Source: Vanrija pseudolonga (Eukaryota; Basidiomycota; Tremellomycetes; Trichosporonales; Trichosporonaceae). From it: a stretch of DNA of 64,000 nucleotides. Shown piece after piece: positions 44,672 to 56,009 of the stretch. The DNA lies in NCBI RefSeq assembly GCF_020906515.1, contig NC_085851.1, forward strand, positions 3,968,001 to 4,032,000, in the 5' to 3' direction. The notes below the pieces were generated by a model. The model ran no database searches and was not told the origin of the DNA. It was given only the letters and a program-made list of their open reading frames with translations. The first letter of the stretch is position 1, and each line of letters opens with the position of its first letter. The translations under genes and the position numbers were made by a program.

Positions 44672-45040
44672 TGTCTACTCTCTGTGCTTGTTGTCGCTGT
44701 CGAGGTAGAAGGGGTGTGTGATGTAGTTGGTGCTGCAGCTCGTCGCTGCAACTTGAGTGAACCTCCATCTCTATCCAAAATCGCGGAAAAAATAGTTCCG
44801 CGATGTCATCTTGTCACGTGACTCGACATCTCACTGTTTGTGTGTGCCACTCTGGTTGCAGTAGACTTGCTTTCGTCGACAATTGCATAGAGCAATGCAA
44901 TGCATAGGTGGTAACATAGGTGGTCCATGGACGAAGAGTGCTCTCAAGAGGGATTCATAGGGGAGCCTTTGCAGGCAGCACTGTTGGTGCCCCACATGGC
45001 GGGTGTGTGGCGATGCCGTCCTCCTCAACCTCGCACCAGC

Positions 45041-45262
45041 GACACACACACCACACACCACACACCACACACCACACAAAAAGCTCTACACCCGCTCCCG
45101 AACCCCGGCCGCCAGTCTCCTTCCTCCTGAAACCGGTTCGGATTCAGCGAGGGGGCTCGAACCCCCAACCTTGCAGTCGTGGTGGGTGCACACCCCGGCG
45201 GTTGGTTAGACCGCTGCTCCACGCACTGCTGTTGTGCTCGTGGCTTGGTCACTTGGCTGTGG
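45041..45262 (-). mobile_element. tRNA-derived SINE-like repeat, copy B
   Basis: Minus-strand reading order: leader CCACAGCCAAGTGACCAAGC, box-A-like GTGGAGCAGCGGTCTAAC, box-B-like GGGGTTCGAGCCC, body CAGGAGGAAGGAGACTGGC, then TTTTTGTGTGGTGTGTGG and a (GTGTGTG)n-rich tail. It lies directly downstream, in its own sense, of copy C, so the two form a head-to-tail pair. Its body is closer to copy A than to copy C. Confidence 0.85.
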
Positions 45263-45280
45263 CTCCGCTCGGTGTCGTAC

Positions 45281-45483
45281 CCACAGCACACAGCACACAA
45301 AAGGTTCTCCTCGCCCACTCCCGGATCCCGTTGCCAATCTCCTTCCTCCTGAGACAGGTTCGGATCAACAGCGAGCAGGCTCGAACCCCCCATCTTCAGC
45401 CGTGGGAGATGCACCTCCCGGCGGTTAAACCGCTGCTCCACGCGCTGCTGGATGTCTTGTGACTCGGTCAATTGGCTGTGGCT
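45281..45483 (-). mobile_element. tRNA-derived SINE-like repeat, copy C
   Basis: Same architecture as the other copies, with leader CCACAGCCAATTGACCGAGT, GTGGAGCAGCGGTTTAAC, GGGGTTCGAGCC, CAGGAGGAAGGAGATTGGC and a short CTTTTGTGTGCTGTGTGC tail. It carries more differences from A, B and D (for example a shorter loop after GTTTAACCGCC), so it is probably an older insertion or another subfamily. Confidence 0.8.
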
Positions 45484-45618
45484 CGGCGTGGTCTCGCACC
45501 CGCCTACACTGCACAATAACACACCTACACCGACTCGCACTCGCCCCCTGCAACCCCACACCGATGCCAATACAATGCCTGCATGTAATACATTATACGA
45601 ATACACGCCACCCGTTGC

Positions 45619-47310
45619 TTACGCAGGCAGCTTCCAGCCAAGCTGCTCCTCGAGCTTGCGGATCGAGCTCTCCTGGATCCCCTCGTGGAGCGCGAAGCTA
45701 TCCCTCAGCTTGATAGGCAGGAGGGCGGCAAACTTTTCCCGGGTAGCGTTGCGTGCAGGGGGCGAAGGCGAGCGCTTGCCCGGCGAGTCGGGCGAGTCGA
45801 GGTTGGACTGGAAGATGCCGGCCGCCGAGGCGGGGAGGAAGTCCTCGTACGTCACGGGCGTCTGGGACACGACGCCGTCGCGGACGAGCTCGGCGAGTGC
45901 CTTGGGCGCGGAGGGCGCGGCGCCGACGAGCGCGTATTCAAAGTATCCGAGCGCCTGCGCGGCGATCTCCTCCCAAGTGTCTGGGAACGCCTCGAACACC
46001 TTGCCCAGCGCCTTCTGGTGGGACGCGTTGTCGACCGCCGCGGGGATCTTGGACATGAGCTCGAGGTACAGCGCGTGGCCCTTGCGCGTGAGGGCCTGGC
46101 CGCGCTGCTCGATCTCGCCGAAGCGCGCGCGGTGCGAGCCCGAGGTCGAGCCGCCGCCGGGGAAGTTGATCGGCTCGGTGAGCGCCTGGAACGACGTCTG
46201 GCGGAGGAGGATCTCGCACGCACGGCGGGGCGGGCCCTCGATGATGGTCTTGGGCGTGATGCCGCGGCGCGACATGCCCTCCTGCGCGGCGTCGATGTCG
46301 AGCACGCGCGGCGTGAGGTGGTTGATGTGGGGGCCCTTGAAGGCGGCAATGTCGGCGACGAGGGCGTGCGCCTCGTGCATGCGCTCGTAGACGTCGCGGG
46401 TTACGAGGGCAGTGTCGTGCCAGCGGAAAGTGTCGAGGGCCTTCTCGACAAGCAGGGCAGCGTCGGCCTCGACGAGTCCGCCGTCGGACTCCGACTTGGC
46501 GACGAGTGTGCGTACTTCAGGCTGGAAGATGTCGCGGTTGGCAAGCACGGCCTCGACCTCGGCGCGGAGCTCGGGCTCGAGGAGCTCAGGGAGGAGCAGC
46601 GACGTGAAGACGCGGAAGGGGTTGTACGCGAGCGACGAGCGCGCGGTGGGGCGGAAGGCAGTCGCGTGGACGGGAACGCCGACAGGCGACAGGTCGTAGT
46701 AGCCCACGGGCTCCATGCCCATCTGGGCGAAGAGGCGCGCGATCATGGCCAGCTCGTCGGGCTTGCCGAGGCGGATGGCACCGTGGCGCTCAACTTTGAG
46801 GCGGTCTGCGCGTGTGAGCGGGGTTCATGGACGACTCCTCGGCCGAGAGCAACTCCGGCGCCACGGCAAGCCAAGTCCCGGCGTCGGCGGTGGAGGTGCG
46901 GGGCCTCCGCAAAATCAGCCCGCTGTCGCGGACTCGCCACGGCGACGTTTTCTCGCGCGATCGCGAGCGCGACTGTTGTCCAAGAACACGGCAGAACGCT
47001 TCCCAGCAATGCTGGAGACGTGGGTTGCTCGTGCATGAACAAGCTGGGGCTTGTGCGCAAGTGAGGCACTCTGTGGCGTCATGCCACTCTTATCTCTTGC
47101 CAGTTCCACTCTTATCTCTCGCCGCCTCGCTCGCCTCAACGCCGCCTCCAATCACTCACCCTCAGGCTTGATGCCAGTCTCGGCGTTGACGTCGTCGACG
47201 AGCTCGATGAGGTCTCCGTAGAGGGGCACCTCGGCGCGGTACATGGCGCTGAGGGCCGAGCAGAAACGGGCGCGGAGCTCGTCCTTGGAGACAAAGGTGG
47301 CGGCGGACAT
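45619..47310 (-). CDS. 2-oxoadipate dioxygenase/decarboxylase (HglS, DUF1338 family)
   Basis: Exons 47310-47160 and 46805-45619 (354-base intron) give 445 residues. The match to the DUF1338/HglS family is strong. KVERHGAIRLGKPDELAMI and MGMEPVGYYDLSPVGVPVH lie near the N-terminus. INHLTPRVLDIDAAQEGMSR, RGITPKTIIEGPP and LLRQTSFQALTEPINF follow. Members are Fe(II) enzymes that turn 2-oxoadipate into D-2-hydroxyglutarate in lysine catabolism of bacteria and plants. The histidines in VPVHATAF and INHLTPR are probable iron ligands. No mitochondrial targeting sequence is obvious. In fungi the substrate could differ. The family assignment is secure, the exact reaction is inferred. It is divergent from the Zn2Cys6 gene. 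Confidence 0.88.
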
Positions 47311-48314
47311 GGCGAGGGTGGGGAGGGGGGGAGGAAGTGGCGGGGAGAATGGAGAGGAGGGGGGGACAGGTGGAGTTAAGCAGATGCTTGCTTGCTCAGC
47401 GTCGTGAGTGAGGCACAAGTTGATGATCAGCAAGGCAGCCAGCAGCTCGCGTTAATATAAAGTCGAACGCGCGGCGGCTAGTTGGTGATACGGGCTGGCC
47501 GCTTAGCGCTCGCTCACTCCGTGCCATGGTCCGCGGGGGCGGGCGGGCCAAGCCAAGCAGCGTGCCGGAGTGGCCCGGTCAGTCCGAGTCGTGCATAGGC
47601 GGACGTGAGCGACATGCACAGTGTTAGCGAGGTGGTGGCTGTCCGCGGTGTCGGACTGCGAGCAAGTCCGGCGGCTACTCCGCGATGCCGGGAGGAACAC
47701 GTGGTCCACGTGGCAAGTCACTCAAGCCTCGAAGCCGGCGAGTCCGAAATCTGCACACTCTGGCTTGGACTTGTGTGGCTTTGCATTCCGTGTCGGAGTG
47801 AGATGATGGCGAGCACCGGGATGTCTGGGAGAGGAGACAAGGAGCGGGGGGTGTTGGAAGACTGGCTGTGGGCCGACGACGGAGAATGAAGAGATGGGCA
47901 ATGTGTGAAGGAGTTGGATGAGTTGGGGGTAGTCAAAGCTTGTGAGTTGGTGGGCAGCAGCCAGCCAGGCCCTCGCTCGGCGTCATGTGATGCCTCTGTC
48001 TCGATCGTCTCGACTCGCTTCAGTCATAGGCTTACACATGCATGCGGTCTGTCGGTGCTTCGGGTCTCTCCAGCTGTGCATTGTCGTGCAGGTTTCTCGG
48101 GATCGTGGAGTTTAGAAGAGAAAGAGGAGGAGGAGCAGATGCCGCCTTGATAGATCAGCAACTTGCCCCATCTTGCGCGGTTAGTGCTCTGCCATTATCT
48201 CGCGCTTAGCAACTGGTAACTTTGCATCCCTCCAACTGTCCACTACTTTACTCCACACTGTCCAACTCCAACTACCCGCCCACTCGACACCCGCTATCAT
48301 TATCGCTCGCAACA
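47311..48314. promoter_or_regulatory. Divergent promoter between HglS-like and Zn2Cys6 genes
   Basis: A 1 kb region between two divergent starts. Divergent pairing of a catabolic gene with a Zn2Cys6 factor often means local control, but no inverted CGG-type binding site stands out by eye. A GA-rich patch lies at about 48115-48140, and the 80 bases before 48315 are AT- and C-rich. Confidence 0.4.
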
Positions 48315-50535
48315 ATGCCACCACAACAACGAAGAATATCCCAGTCGCCATCACCAGCGCCCGAGCGCGGCTCGCCATCAACTTCGCCATCAAGCACGGC
48401 AAAGCGAAAGCGCTCACGCGCGGGATGCTACACTTGCCGCAGGAGAAAGGTAAGGCTCAACCTCAAGGCGAGGATGACGTCGTGAGACCTCCTCCATATC
48501 GCCCCCCCCCCTCGCCCCCCATCACACATCGCTGACTCGTCCCCAGAAAGCATGCGACTCGGCGCGCCCAGTCTGCGGGTCATGGTGAGTACTGCGCCAA
48601 CGGTCGTGCATAGCACTTCCGGACTCCTCGCCGCGGCCACGCTGCCCCCGAGCCGATGTTTGCCGACGCCGACACTAACGCCCCAGCACCCGCCTCGGCA
48701 TACCGTGCGTCTTCCCAAAGCTGTACCGCAACGCAAAGGGCGACCTCGTGCCCTCGCCGCAGCCGAACGGGCGGACTCGCAAGCTGCGTGAGTGGCCGCG
48801 GGCGTGTACCAAGCTCCTTTATTGACCAGCCGGCAGCTCGCGGTGACTCAGTGGAGAACGAAGAGCCGCCCCACGCCGGATCGAGCACTGCAGCCTCGGC
48901 AGACATTACTGGACCACCAACACACACGACCGTCACCACGAGCCCCGGTGTAGCGACCGCCCCACCCCACACGCAGACATCGCCCGAGTGGCACCGCGCC
49001 GCGCGCCAGCCGTCCCCGGAGCGCAACTACGACGAGGGGGCCGAGGGGGAGGACGAGTCGGCCCTGGACCAGTTCCTTGCGTCCCTTGGGGACGCGGAGT
49101 CGGGACAGGCGTGGGCGTGGCCCCTGCTTGATGGCTCTGGGGGCGGGCTGGAGCTCGACCTCGGCGCATCGCATGCCGACGGGGCGACGGGAGGGGCGTG
49201 GGCAGGAGGCGTGCATGGCGTCCCCCTTGCCCCGGGGTATGACAGCCACGGCGTGTTCGCGAGCAACAAGATGGTCACTGCTGCTGCCGTGCTCGAGCAT
49301 TTGCCGACGCTGTATGATGTGAGTCTGTGGGGTGCGAGGCGCTGCTGACGCCGCCACAGTACTTTGTCACGTCATTCTCGCCAGTCCTGTCCGTCCTCGG
49401 TGGGCCGGGGCACAACCCCGTGCTCGACCAGCTGTTACCCGTCGTCCAGCGGTCACCGCTCGTCATGTGCGCGTTGATTGCGTGGGCTGCGACGCACCGC
49501 GCGGGCACCGGCCACCCGTACCACGACGTGGCGCGCGTGTCGGCCGAGACGGTCGAGATGCAGATCGACTCGCTCGACGTCACGCGCGACTTCACCAACG
49601 ACGAGCGGGAGGAGTACATGTGGACGCTGATCATCCTCGGCGGCGTCGAGATTGTGCGCGGCGACAGCAAGGGCTGGGTGCGGCGGCTGCCCATGGCGCG
49701 CGGGATGCTGGAGAAGGCCCTCGCGTCGGTCGACTTCAAGTCGTCGCCAACGTGGCAGAGCCTGGCGTACAACACGGCGTATCACGACATTTTGTCTGTG
49801 ATGGCGATGACCCGGGGCCCGAAGTGGCCGGCGGTCTATGACCGCATCCTGAACCACAACAATGTCGAGATTGACGGGTACATGGGTGCGACGCGGCGGA
49901 TATTCTACGTGAGTTGGGCGGCGGCCGACATCCGAGTACTAGCCGCTGACTGTCACCTCGCGCAGCTGCTGACCGAGATCTCCACACTCGCGACCAAGGT
50001 AGCCGCCACGCTTGATCTGCCAGAATCGGACGACAAGGACCGCGAGCTCACCGACCTGGTTGGGCAGCACGAGGCGCTGCTTGCACGTCTGCGTGCCGTT
50101 GCTATCCCCCTCGGCGTGTTCGTCCAGCTGCCAATCGGCACGGACCGGTCGCACCTCATTGTGGCGATCGAGGTGTACCGCAGCGCGGCCGAGCTGTACC
50201 TGCGGCATACGGTGCTCCGTGCCGGCTCGTCCGACCTGCAAAGCCGCTTGATCGCCAAGCGGCTAATGCACAACCTCCGTTTGATCCTCGGCACGCCGCA
50301 CGAGTCGCAGATGATGTTCCCCCTGTTCTTGGCAGGCGTGTATACCGGCCACGACGCGGGACGCACCGAGATTGTCAACATCTTCACCAAGTTTAGCGAG
50401 CGCACTGGCGTGCGCAGCGTGATCACCATCATCAACCTCTTGCTCGAGGTGTGGAAGCGGGATCCGGACGGGACGCTGTACGTCGACTGGCGCAAGCTGG
50501 CGGAGGAGTCGGGGGTGGCCGTGTCGTTTGGCTAG
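48315..50535 (+). CDS. Zn2Cys6 transcription factor with fungal-specific C-terminal domain
   Basis: Six exons. The DNA-binding cluster is spread over the first three: RAGCYTCRRRKKACDSARP and VCGSCTRLGIPCVFPK give the six cysteines of the Zn2Cys6 motif, preceded by basic residues (TAKRKRSR). Intron junctions fall inside the cluster, after CRRRK and inside the codon of the fifth cysteine. A disordered acidic linker (YDEGAEGEDESALDQFLASL) follows. The rest is a helical domain of the Fungal_trans_2 type: VLDQLLPVVQRSPLVMCALI, EEYMWTLIILGGVEIVRG and LPMARGMLEKALASVD. A 57-base segment at about 49909-49965 has intron ends but is also in frame, so retained and spliced forms are both possible. Target genes are unknown. 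The HglS-like gene upstream is one candidate. Confidence 0.88.
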
Positions 50536-51504
50536 GAGGGAGATGGTCCGTATCTTTATATTTGCCTACAGGCGGTATGTGCATGTTGTTAATCAGCGTG
50601 GTCAGTAAGCGCAAGATGTGGTGAGGTCAGCAGGTGTGAGCGTGTGAAGAAGCCACAAGCCAGCGTCAACCACGAGCATGAGCGTCAAGCAACAGAGATG
50701 CACGAGACTAGTGAGTAACCAGGTCTGTTCATGGGCAGGCAGTGGTCTTGTCTTCGGGCGGCAACCTTGAGCGGACGGGACAATAGCAATGGCGACGACT
50801 GTGGGCAGCAGTCAACTGCGTGACGACCTGCGGGGAGCGGCTGCATTGACGACGAGCCGTGCACCACCAGCCAGTCGAGGTTTCGGCTTGGACCTGCGCT
50901 CAGACCACCACGCACGACGATTCTCAAACCTTTATAAACGACGCACGGTGGGCATTCAAACAAGCTCTTCATCGTCTCCATCGTCCTCGACCCTGCCTTC
51001 GTCCATCATGATACCCACATTGATGTCTCTTCCAAATTCCATCAATGCCGAGCACCTCCCTCTGCGTTTCCGACAGCAAACCCCATCACAGAGTGCCTGT
51101 CGGAGCCCCGCGCCCCAAACGAGCCGCGGCAAGCGCCCGCCCGCCGCTCGAGTTCCAACAGACCTCGCTGGCTCTTGGCAGGAGGCGAGGCGCGTGAGGG
51201 TCGAGTCGCGCTCACTGCTGCAGCCCTCCGCCCTGCCCATCTGCCCAACCAGTCGCCGCCGTCTCCGTCGCCGTCAGGGCGATGCATGCAATGTGATTGA
51301 CCGAGGTGACTGACCCCCTCCCTGGGTGGCGGAAGCAAAATTGACCATTCACTGACTTTGCTTTTATGGGGCGGATGACGGGCTATCGGAACGTCCCAAG
51401 CCCCCCTCACTCGTCGCGCAATCAGTCGTCGACGTCCACGACATTTTATCAGACCCTCGCCGAGCAGCAGCGCCTCACCGACGACCGACGACAGCCGCCG
51501 CCTC
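50536..51504. other. Intergenic region with a TATA box and a possible small gene
   Basis: Nearly 1 kb between plus-strand genes. TTTATAAAC at about 50931 is followed by a C- and T-rich stretch. The ATG at 51009 opens a frame of about 100 codons (MIPTLMSLPNSINAEHLPLR) that ends near 51311. It has no recognisable motif and may be chance. The 150 bases before 51505 form the carbonic anhydrase promoter. Confidence 0.35.
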
Positions 51505-52302
51505 ATGAACGTTCGCTCATCTCTTCGTCCTCTCATCTCGTCTGCTGCTTCGCGCCTCGCAACCTCGCGTCCATCCCTTGTCCGCCTCTGCTCGTCATCA
51601 ACTCACACCTCCACCTCATCCCCGGCCGACCCCCCCGCTAAATTCTCCACGATGGACTCGTACCTCAAGCAGTCGCACAACCGCGTGTTCGAGAAGAACA
51701 AGGAGTGGGCGCAGCAGCAGCTCGCCAAGGACCCGCACTTCTTCGAGAACCTCGCGGCGGGCCAGAGCCCAGAGTACCTCTGGATTGGGTGCTCCGACTC
51801 GCGCATGCCCGCCGAGGTCATCACTGGTCTCGAGCCGGGAGAGGCCTTCATCCACCGCAACATTGCCAACATGGTCAACAACCTCGACCTGAGCGCGATG
51901 AGCGTCATCAACTACGCCGTGCGCCACCTCAAGGTCAAGCACATCATCGTGTGCGGGCACTACGGCTGCGGCGGCGTCAAGGCCGCCATGACGCCCCAGG
52001 ACCTGGGCATCCTCAACCCGTGGCTGCGTAACATCCGCGACGTGTACCGCCTGCACGAGAAGGAGCTCGACGCGATCGAGGACGGCGAGAAGCGCTACGA
52101 GCGCCTCGTCGAGCTCAACGTCGTCGAGCAGGCCCGCAACGTCATCAAGACGGCGGCCGTCCAGCAGAGCTACAAGGAGAACCACTTCCCCATCGTCCAC
52201 GGCTGGGTGTTCGACTTCCGCACCGGCCTCCTCAAGGACCTCGAGATCGACTACGCTTCGGTCCTTGCCGACATCCAGAAGATCTACAACCTCAACGAGT
52301 AG
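51505..52302 (+). CDS. Beta-class carbonic anhydrase with mitochondrial-type leader
   Basis: A single exon of 265 residues catalysing CO2/bicarbonate interconversion. The zinc ligands are Cys96 in IGCSDSR, and His152 and Cys155 in CGHYGCGG. The Asp98-Arg100 dyad is present. GEAFIHRNIANMV and FPIVHGWVFDFRTG are further family blocks. The first 49 residues (MNVRSSLRPLISSAASRL and following) are arginine- and serine-rich without acidic residues, like a mitochondrial presequence. Met50 at 51652 starts MDSYLKQSHNR, where the cytosolic Can2/Nce103-type proteins begin, so a second start could give a cytosolic form. No introns, which is unusual for its neighbours. Confidence 0.93.
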   Translation: MNVRSSLRPLISSAASRLATSRPSLVRLCSSSTHTSTSSPADPPAKFSTMDSYLKQSHNRVFEKNKEWAQQQLAKDPHFFENLAAGQSPEYLWIGCSDSRMPAEVITGLEPGEAFIHRNIANMVNNLDLSAMSVINYAVRHLKVKHIIVCGHYGCGGVKAAMTPQDLGILNPWLRNIRDVYRLHEKELDAIEDGEKRYERLVELNVVEQARNVIKTAAVQQSYKENHFPIVHGWVFDFRTGLLKDLEIDYASVLADIQKIYNLNE

Positions 52303-53535
52303 GCATAATAACTCGACCAACCAACGCGATGGCCGGCCACGACGACGACCACGCCACAGTATATAGAATGCCGACGGGAGGCGACAGCGGCGTACCCAGA
52401 GCTAGACACGACCGCCGCATGCAGCAGGCGACTTGATGCGTGCAGCGCAGGAGTGGGGTGGAGCGGCGGGCGCGACAGAGACGAGGTGCCGGCCGGCCCG
52501 AGGGCGACGAGGCAACCGGGCCACGGGGGTGACTGCGGGCGAACAGGCTGGGGGGCTGCAATTGAAGCTCACGGCCTCGGCATGACGCGGCAGCCTCGCC
52601 TGGCTGAGCCAGCGCCGGCAACGGACGTCTTATCCTGTGCTATGGCGGGCACGCGAGCGCGGCAGTGGCGCCGCCTTAGTTCCGCTCGCATGTCGGTCCG
52701 AGAATGACAGATAGCGCACGGCATCGATCGAGCGGGCGTCGAGTGGTCGTGATCAGAGGTAGCCTGCCTGGCTCAGCGCCAGCGCCCGATCCTAGCGTCT
52801 GGCGGTGCGGTGCGCCTACAGTATGACTGATGGCGCATGCGTCCATGAATGGCCATTGCCAAGGGCCGACATGGACCTCGATTCCTCCAAGCTACTGGCC
52901 TTGGCGAAATGGACACAGCCTCCACGCTGGGGTACTGAGACACGCCTCCACGCACTCTTCTCGCGGCGTCGAGCTGGCCCAGCGGCCAGCGTGCCGAGCT
53001 GGATGACAGGAGACTCCACCGCCCCCGACAAGAGGGCCGGTGTGTGATCGGCGGTGTGGCTTCCCGCCCGGCGTTTGTGGGCTGGAGTGAAAGGAAGGAG
53101 GGCCATGTATGTACTTACCGTTGGCGATCACTAGCCGTACTCGTGTACTGTACATTTACTCGTTCGCATTGCTGCATCATTCCAGTACGTTACACAACGT
53201 GCACACGACACACCGACGAGACGACGAGACACTGTTGGTGGGGCGGGGCGGGGCGGGGCTGGGCGGTTACTAACGCCGCTGAGGTCATTCAACGTTGTCT
53301 GGCACGTGGATTGCGCAAATGGCCCATATGCCCGAGTAACTACTAACCAGACCTGCCTCACCTCGACGCGTCTTGCTGCTCATGACCGCTTACCAGGAAT
53401 GAATGCCGGTGGCGACGTGCCATGCCGAGTGTGAATGGACCACCAGCATCCACGCTACAAACCACACCAGCATGGGCATCTAACATGCTCACTACTCTCC
53501 ACCCCTCCTCATCCACGACACAGACAACAACAACA
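52303..53535. other. Intergenic, about 1.2 kb, no gene seen
   Basis: Between two plus-strand genes. There are some GC-rich short repeats (GGGGCGGGGC runs near 53240-53260) and no convincing frame. The last 100 bases are the likely promoter and leader of the hydrolase. Confidence 0.4.
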
Positions 53536-54856
53536 ATGGGCGTCCCGCAGTACCCCGTGTCGACGTTCCGCGCGAGCGCCAAGCCGTCGGCGAACGGCAT
53601 CCCCCGCACGTTCGGCCAGGTCGTCGAGGCGCTGGTCCGCGTGCTCGTCGCGCTGATTACCACGCCGGCCAACATCGTCACCTGGCTGCTCTTCTGCCCG
53701 CCGATCCCGCTCAAGCTCTTCCTCCTCTCCCGCATCGTCAAGTACAGCCGCTCGCTGACGCCGTACCTCCTCGCGCGGGAGAGCAAGAAGGAGGCAAGCC
53801 ACAAGCCCGCGCGCCCGGTCGTGCCGTTCGGCGATATCGAGAAGACCGTGTCCACGACCAACGTCACTGTCCCTGCCGCCAAGCGCCAGCCCAGCGCGCC
53901 ACCCCAGATCCAGCCCACCGAGGCGTACGGCTTCATCCTCACCCCCAACGGCTCGAAGGGCAAGGGCGCCGACAAGGCCCAGCCGGGCGAAAAGATCATC
54001 ATCTACTTCCATGGCGGGTGGGTGGATGCTGGACCCTGGAGATAAGACAACGCTGACCCGCCCTCCCAGCGCGTACGTCGTGGGCCACCCGCTCTGGACG
54101 CCGTTCGCGCTCCAGCTGGCGCGGGATGCGCGTGTGCGCGTGTACGGTAAGATATTGTGCCTGCCCGTGGCCGCTCGCTGACCTCGCCCAGCCGCGCAGT
54201 ACCGCAAGGCGGTGGATGCGACCTCTGCCTGGCCGGCGCAGCTGCAGGACGGCCTCGCGGCGTGGGAGCACGTCACTGGCGAGCTGGGCTTCGAGCCGCA
54301 CAACGTCATCATCGCGGGCGAGAGCGCCGGCGGGCACCTCTCGCTCGCTGTCTCCACCCAGCTGGGGCAGTGGGACGCCCCCGGCCCAGGCGGCCTGGCC
54401 CTCTGCTCGCCGTGGGTCGACGTGACGCGCAGCTTCACGCCGCCCGCCGCCTCGTGGATCGACTACCTCGAGCCCTTCTGGAGCCGGTACCACATCCCCT
54501 CGCTGGTGCGCTACCTCACGGCCGAGGGCGAGCGCTCGCTGCTCGTGAGCCCCGCGCTCGCAGAGGCAGGCGCGTTCGACCACCTCGCAAAGGGCAAGAC
54601 GAGCGTCTTCGTGTCCGTCGGCACGGCAGAGACCATCGCGCCCGAGATCTACGCGCTCATCACCCGCCTCAAGGGCGACACCGTCAAAACGGCCGTGTTC
54701 GAGGACGAGAACGGCCTGCACATCGCGCCCGCGTTCGCGCTGTTCCAGGCCAGCCCGAAGCAGTACACCAAGTTTGCGGCCGGCGTCAAGGGCCTCGTGA
54801 GGGACATTGACGCCGCGAACAAGCAGCGCGCGAAGGAGGCCGCTCCGTCGGCGTGA
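53536..54856 (+). CDS. Alpha/beta hydrolase, steryl acetyl hydrolase/HSL-like
   Basis: Exons 53536-54017, 54070-54146 and 54192-54856 give 407 residues. An N-terminal membrane segment (VEALVRVLVALITTPANIV and LLFCPPIPLKLFLLSRIV) precedes the hydrolase fold. The oxyanion-hole motif IIIYFHGGAYVVGHP is split by the first intron. The nucleophile elbow is IIAGESAGGHLSL, with serine near residue 231. The histidine in ENGLHIAPAF (near 363) is probably catalytic, with an acid nearby in VGTAETIAPE. This fits the hormone-sensitive-lipase branch that includes the ER enzyme Say1, which deacetylates sterols. Substrates could also be carboxyl esters or xenobiotics. It is next to a DHA2-type efflux gene, which fits detoxification, but that link is inferred. 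Confidence 0.88.
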
Positions 54857-56009
54857 GAGAGAGAGGGAGAGAGTGCCGGTGCCAGAGGTCGACGGCAAGG
54901 CGGCAAGGCGGAGGGAGCAATGCCAACTCGCCACAACCCGCCAAACATACCCTTGTAGCTATGCATTCTGTGGCCGTCACTGTGCAGACCAGTCCCCGGG
55001 GCGTGAGTATCCTTCGTCAGCATTTGGAATCGGCGCATATCTCAGGGTGCTGCCGCCCCGGCCGACGAGTATCTTATCGGCCGGCCGGCGGTCTGGATGT
55101 ACTGTAGGTCTGGATGTTGGGGGGTGGTCGGCGGGCGAGTGCATGTCGCGCCGAGCGAGCGTATCCTGAACGAGTCGAGTCGAGCAGCCCGCCGCACTCG
55201 GCGCATCGGCGCCATTGGGTGCCGATGTCGCTCCGTTGGCAGGCGAAGGAGACACGGAAGTGATCCCCGAAACCCGCACGGCGTCTTGCCCAGCCGCCGT
55301 GGCATTGCGGACACGGATCTGTCGCCCGCCCGCCAGCAGCCGGTGATGGCGTGCCGCGTCGCATTGGTGTCGAAAAAAATGCATTCTGCTCGTCGCGTCG
55401 GAAGTCGGCGTGGAAGGCGCTCCTTCGCTGCGTGTGGTGAGGTGAGGCATGTTGTGGACGCGGTGTGGGTCGGTGCCACTGAGTGAGACTGGACCAGGTG
55501 ACCAGGTGACACCCCCGCCTCCCCACCCAGATACGCCAAGAGCATTCATTGCATGACTGATACTTCGCTTCGGATCGAGGCACGCTCGTTCCTTCGCTCG
55601 CAGCGACTCGTTGTCCACTAGGACTAGGCGACCCAGCCGAGATGCGGCGCGCATGCTGCTGCGGCGCACGGCTGCTGCTCGCCTCGCTTTGCTTGCAGCA
55701 TGCATATGCCGTGCGTGGAGCGTTATGCCGGAGCTAGCTGAATAGAGCGGGAGGGGGATGGCGCCTAAGGCCTAGGTGAAATGAAAAATAATCAGTGCTC
55801 GCTCGCCGCGGGCAGTTTCCGAGAGCCGAGGTATATTGGTCGTGCAAGTAACCCGAGACAGCAACTACCTCATCACGTTGCTTTGCCTCGTCGCTCTCAA
55901 CTACATCTGCATGGCCTAGGACGGTGTGAACGGCCGCGACGACGCGCGGCATCCCTCTCCCCAATCCCTCTCATCTCCTCGCCCATCTCACCCAGCACCT
56001 GCCTACACA
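54857..56009. other. Intergenic region upstream of the MFS gene
   Basis: About 1.15 kb with a GAGA run just after 54856 and a short duplicated ACCAGGTG near 55495. The final 100 bases are C- and T-rich, fitting the MFS promoter and leader. No gene is supported. Confidence 0.4.

Larger units (their letters stand above)
44672..45618. other. Upstream region of UTP12 with two SINE copies
   Basis: The part next to 44671 should be the UTP12 promoter. Beyond about 45040 the sequence is mainly two SINE-like copies in the same orientation. No protein gene is seen. Confidence 0.6.
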
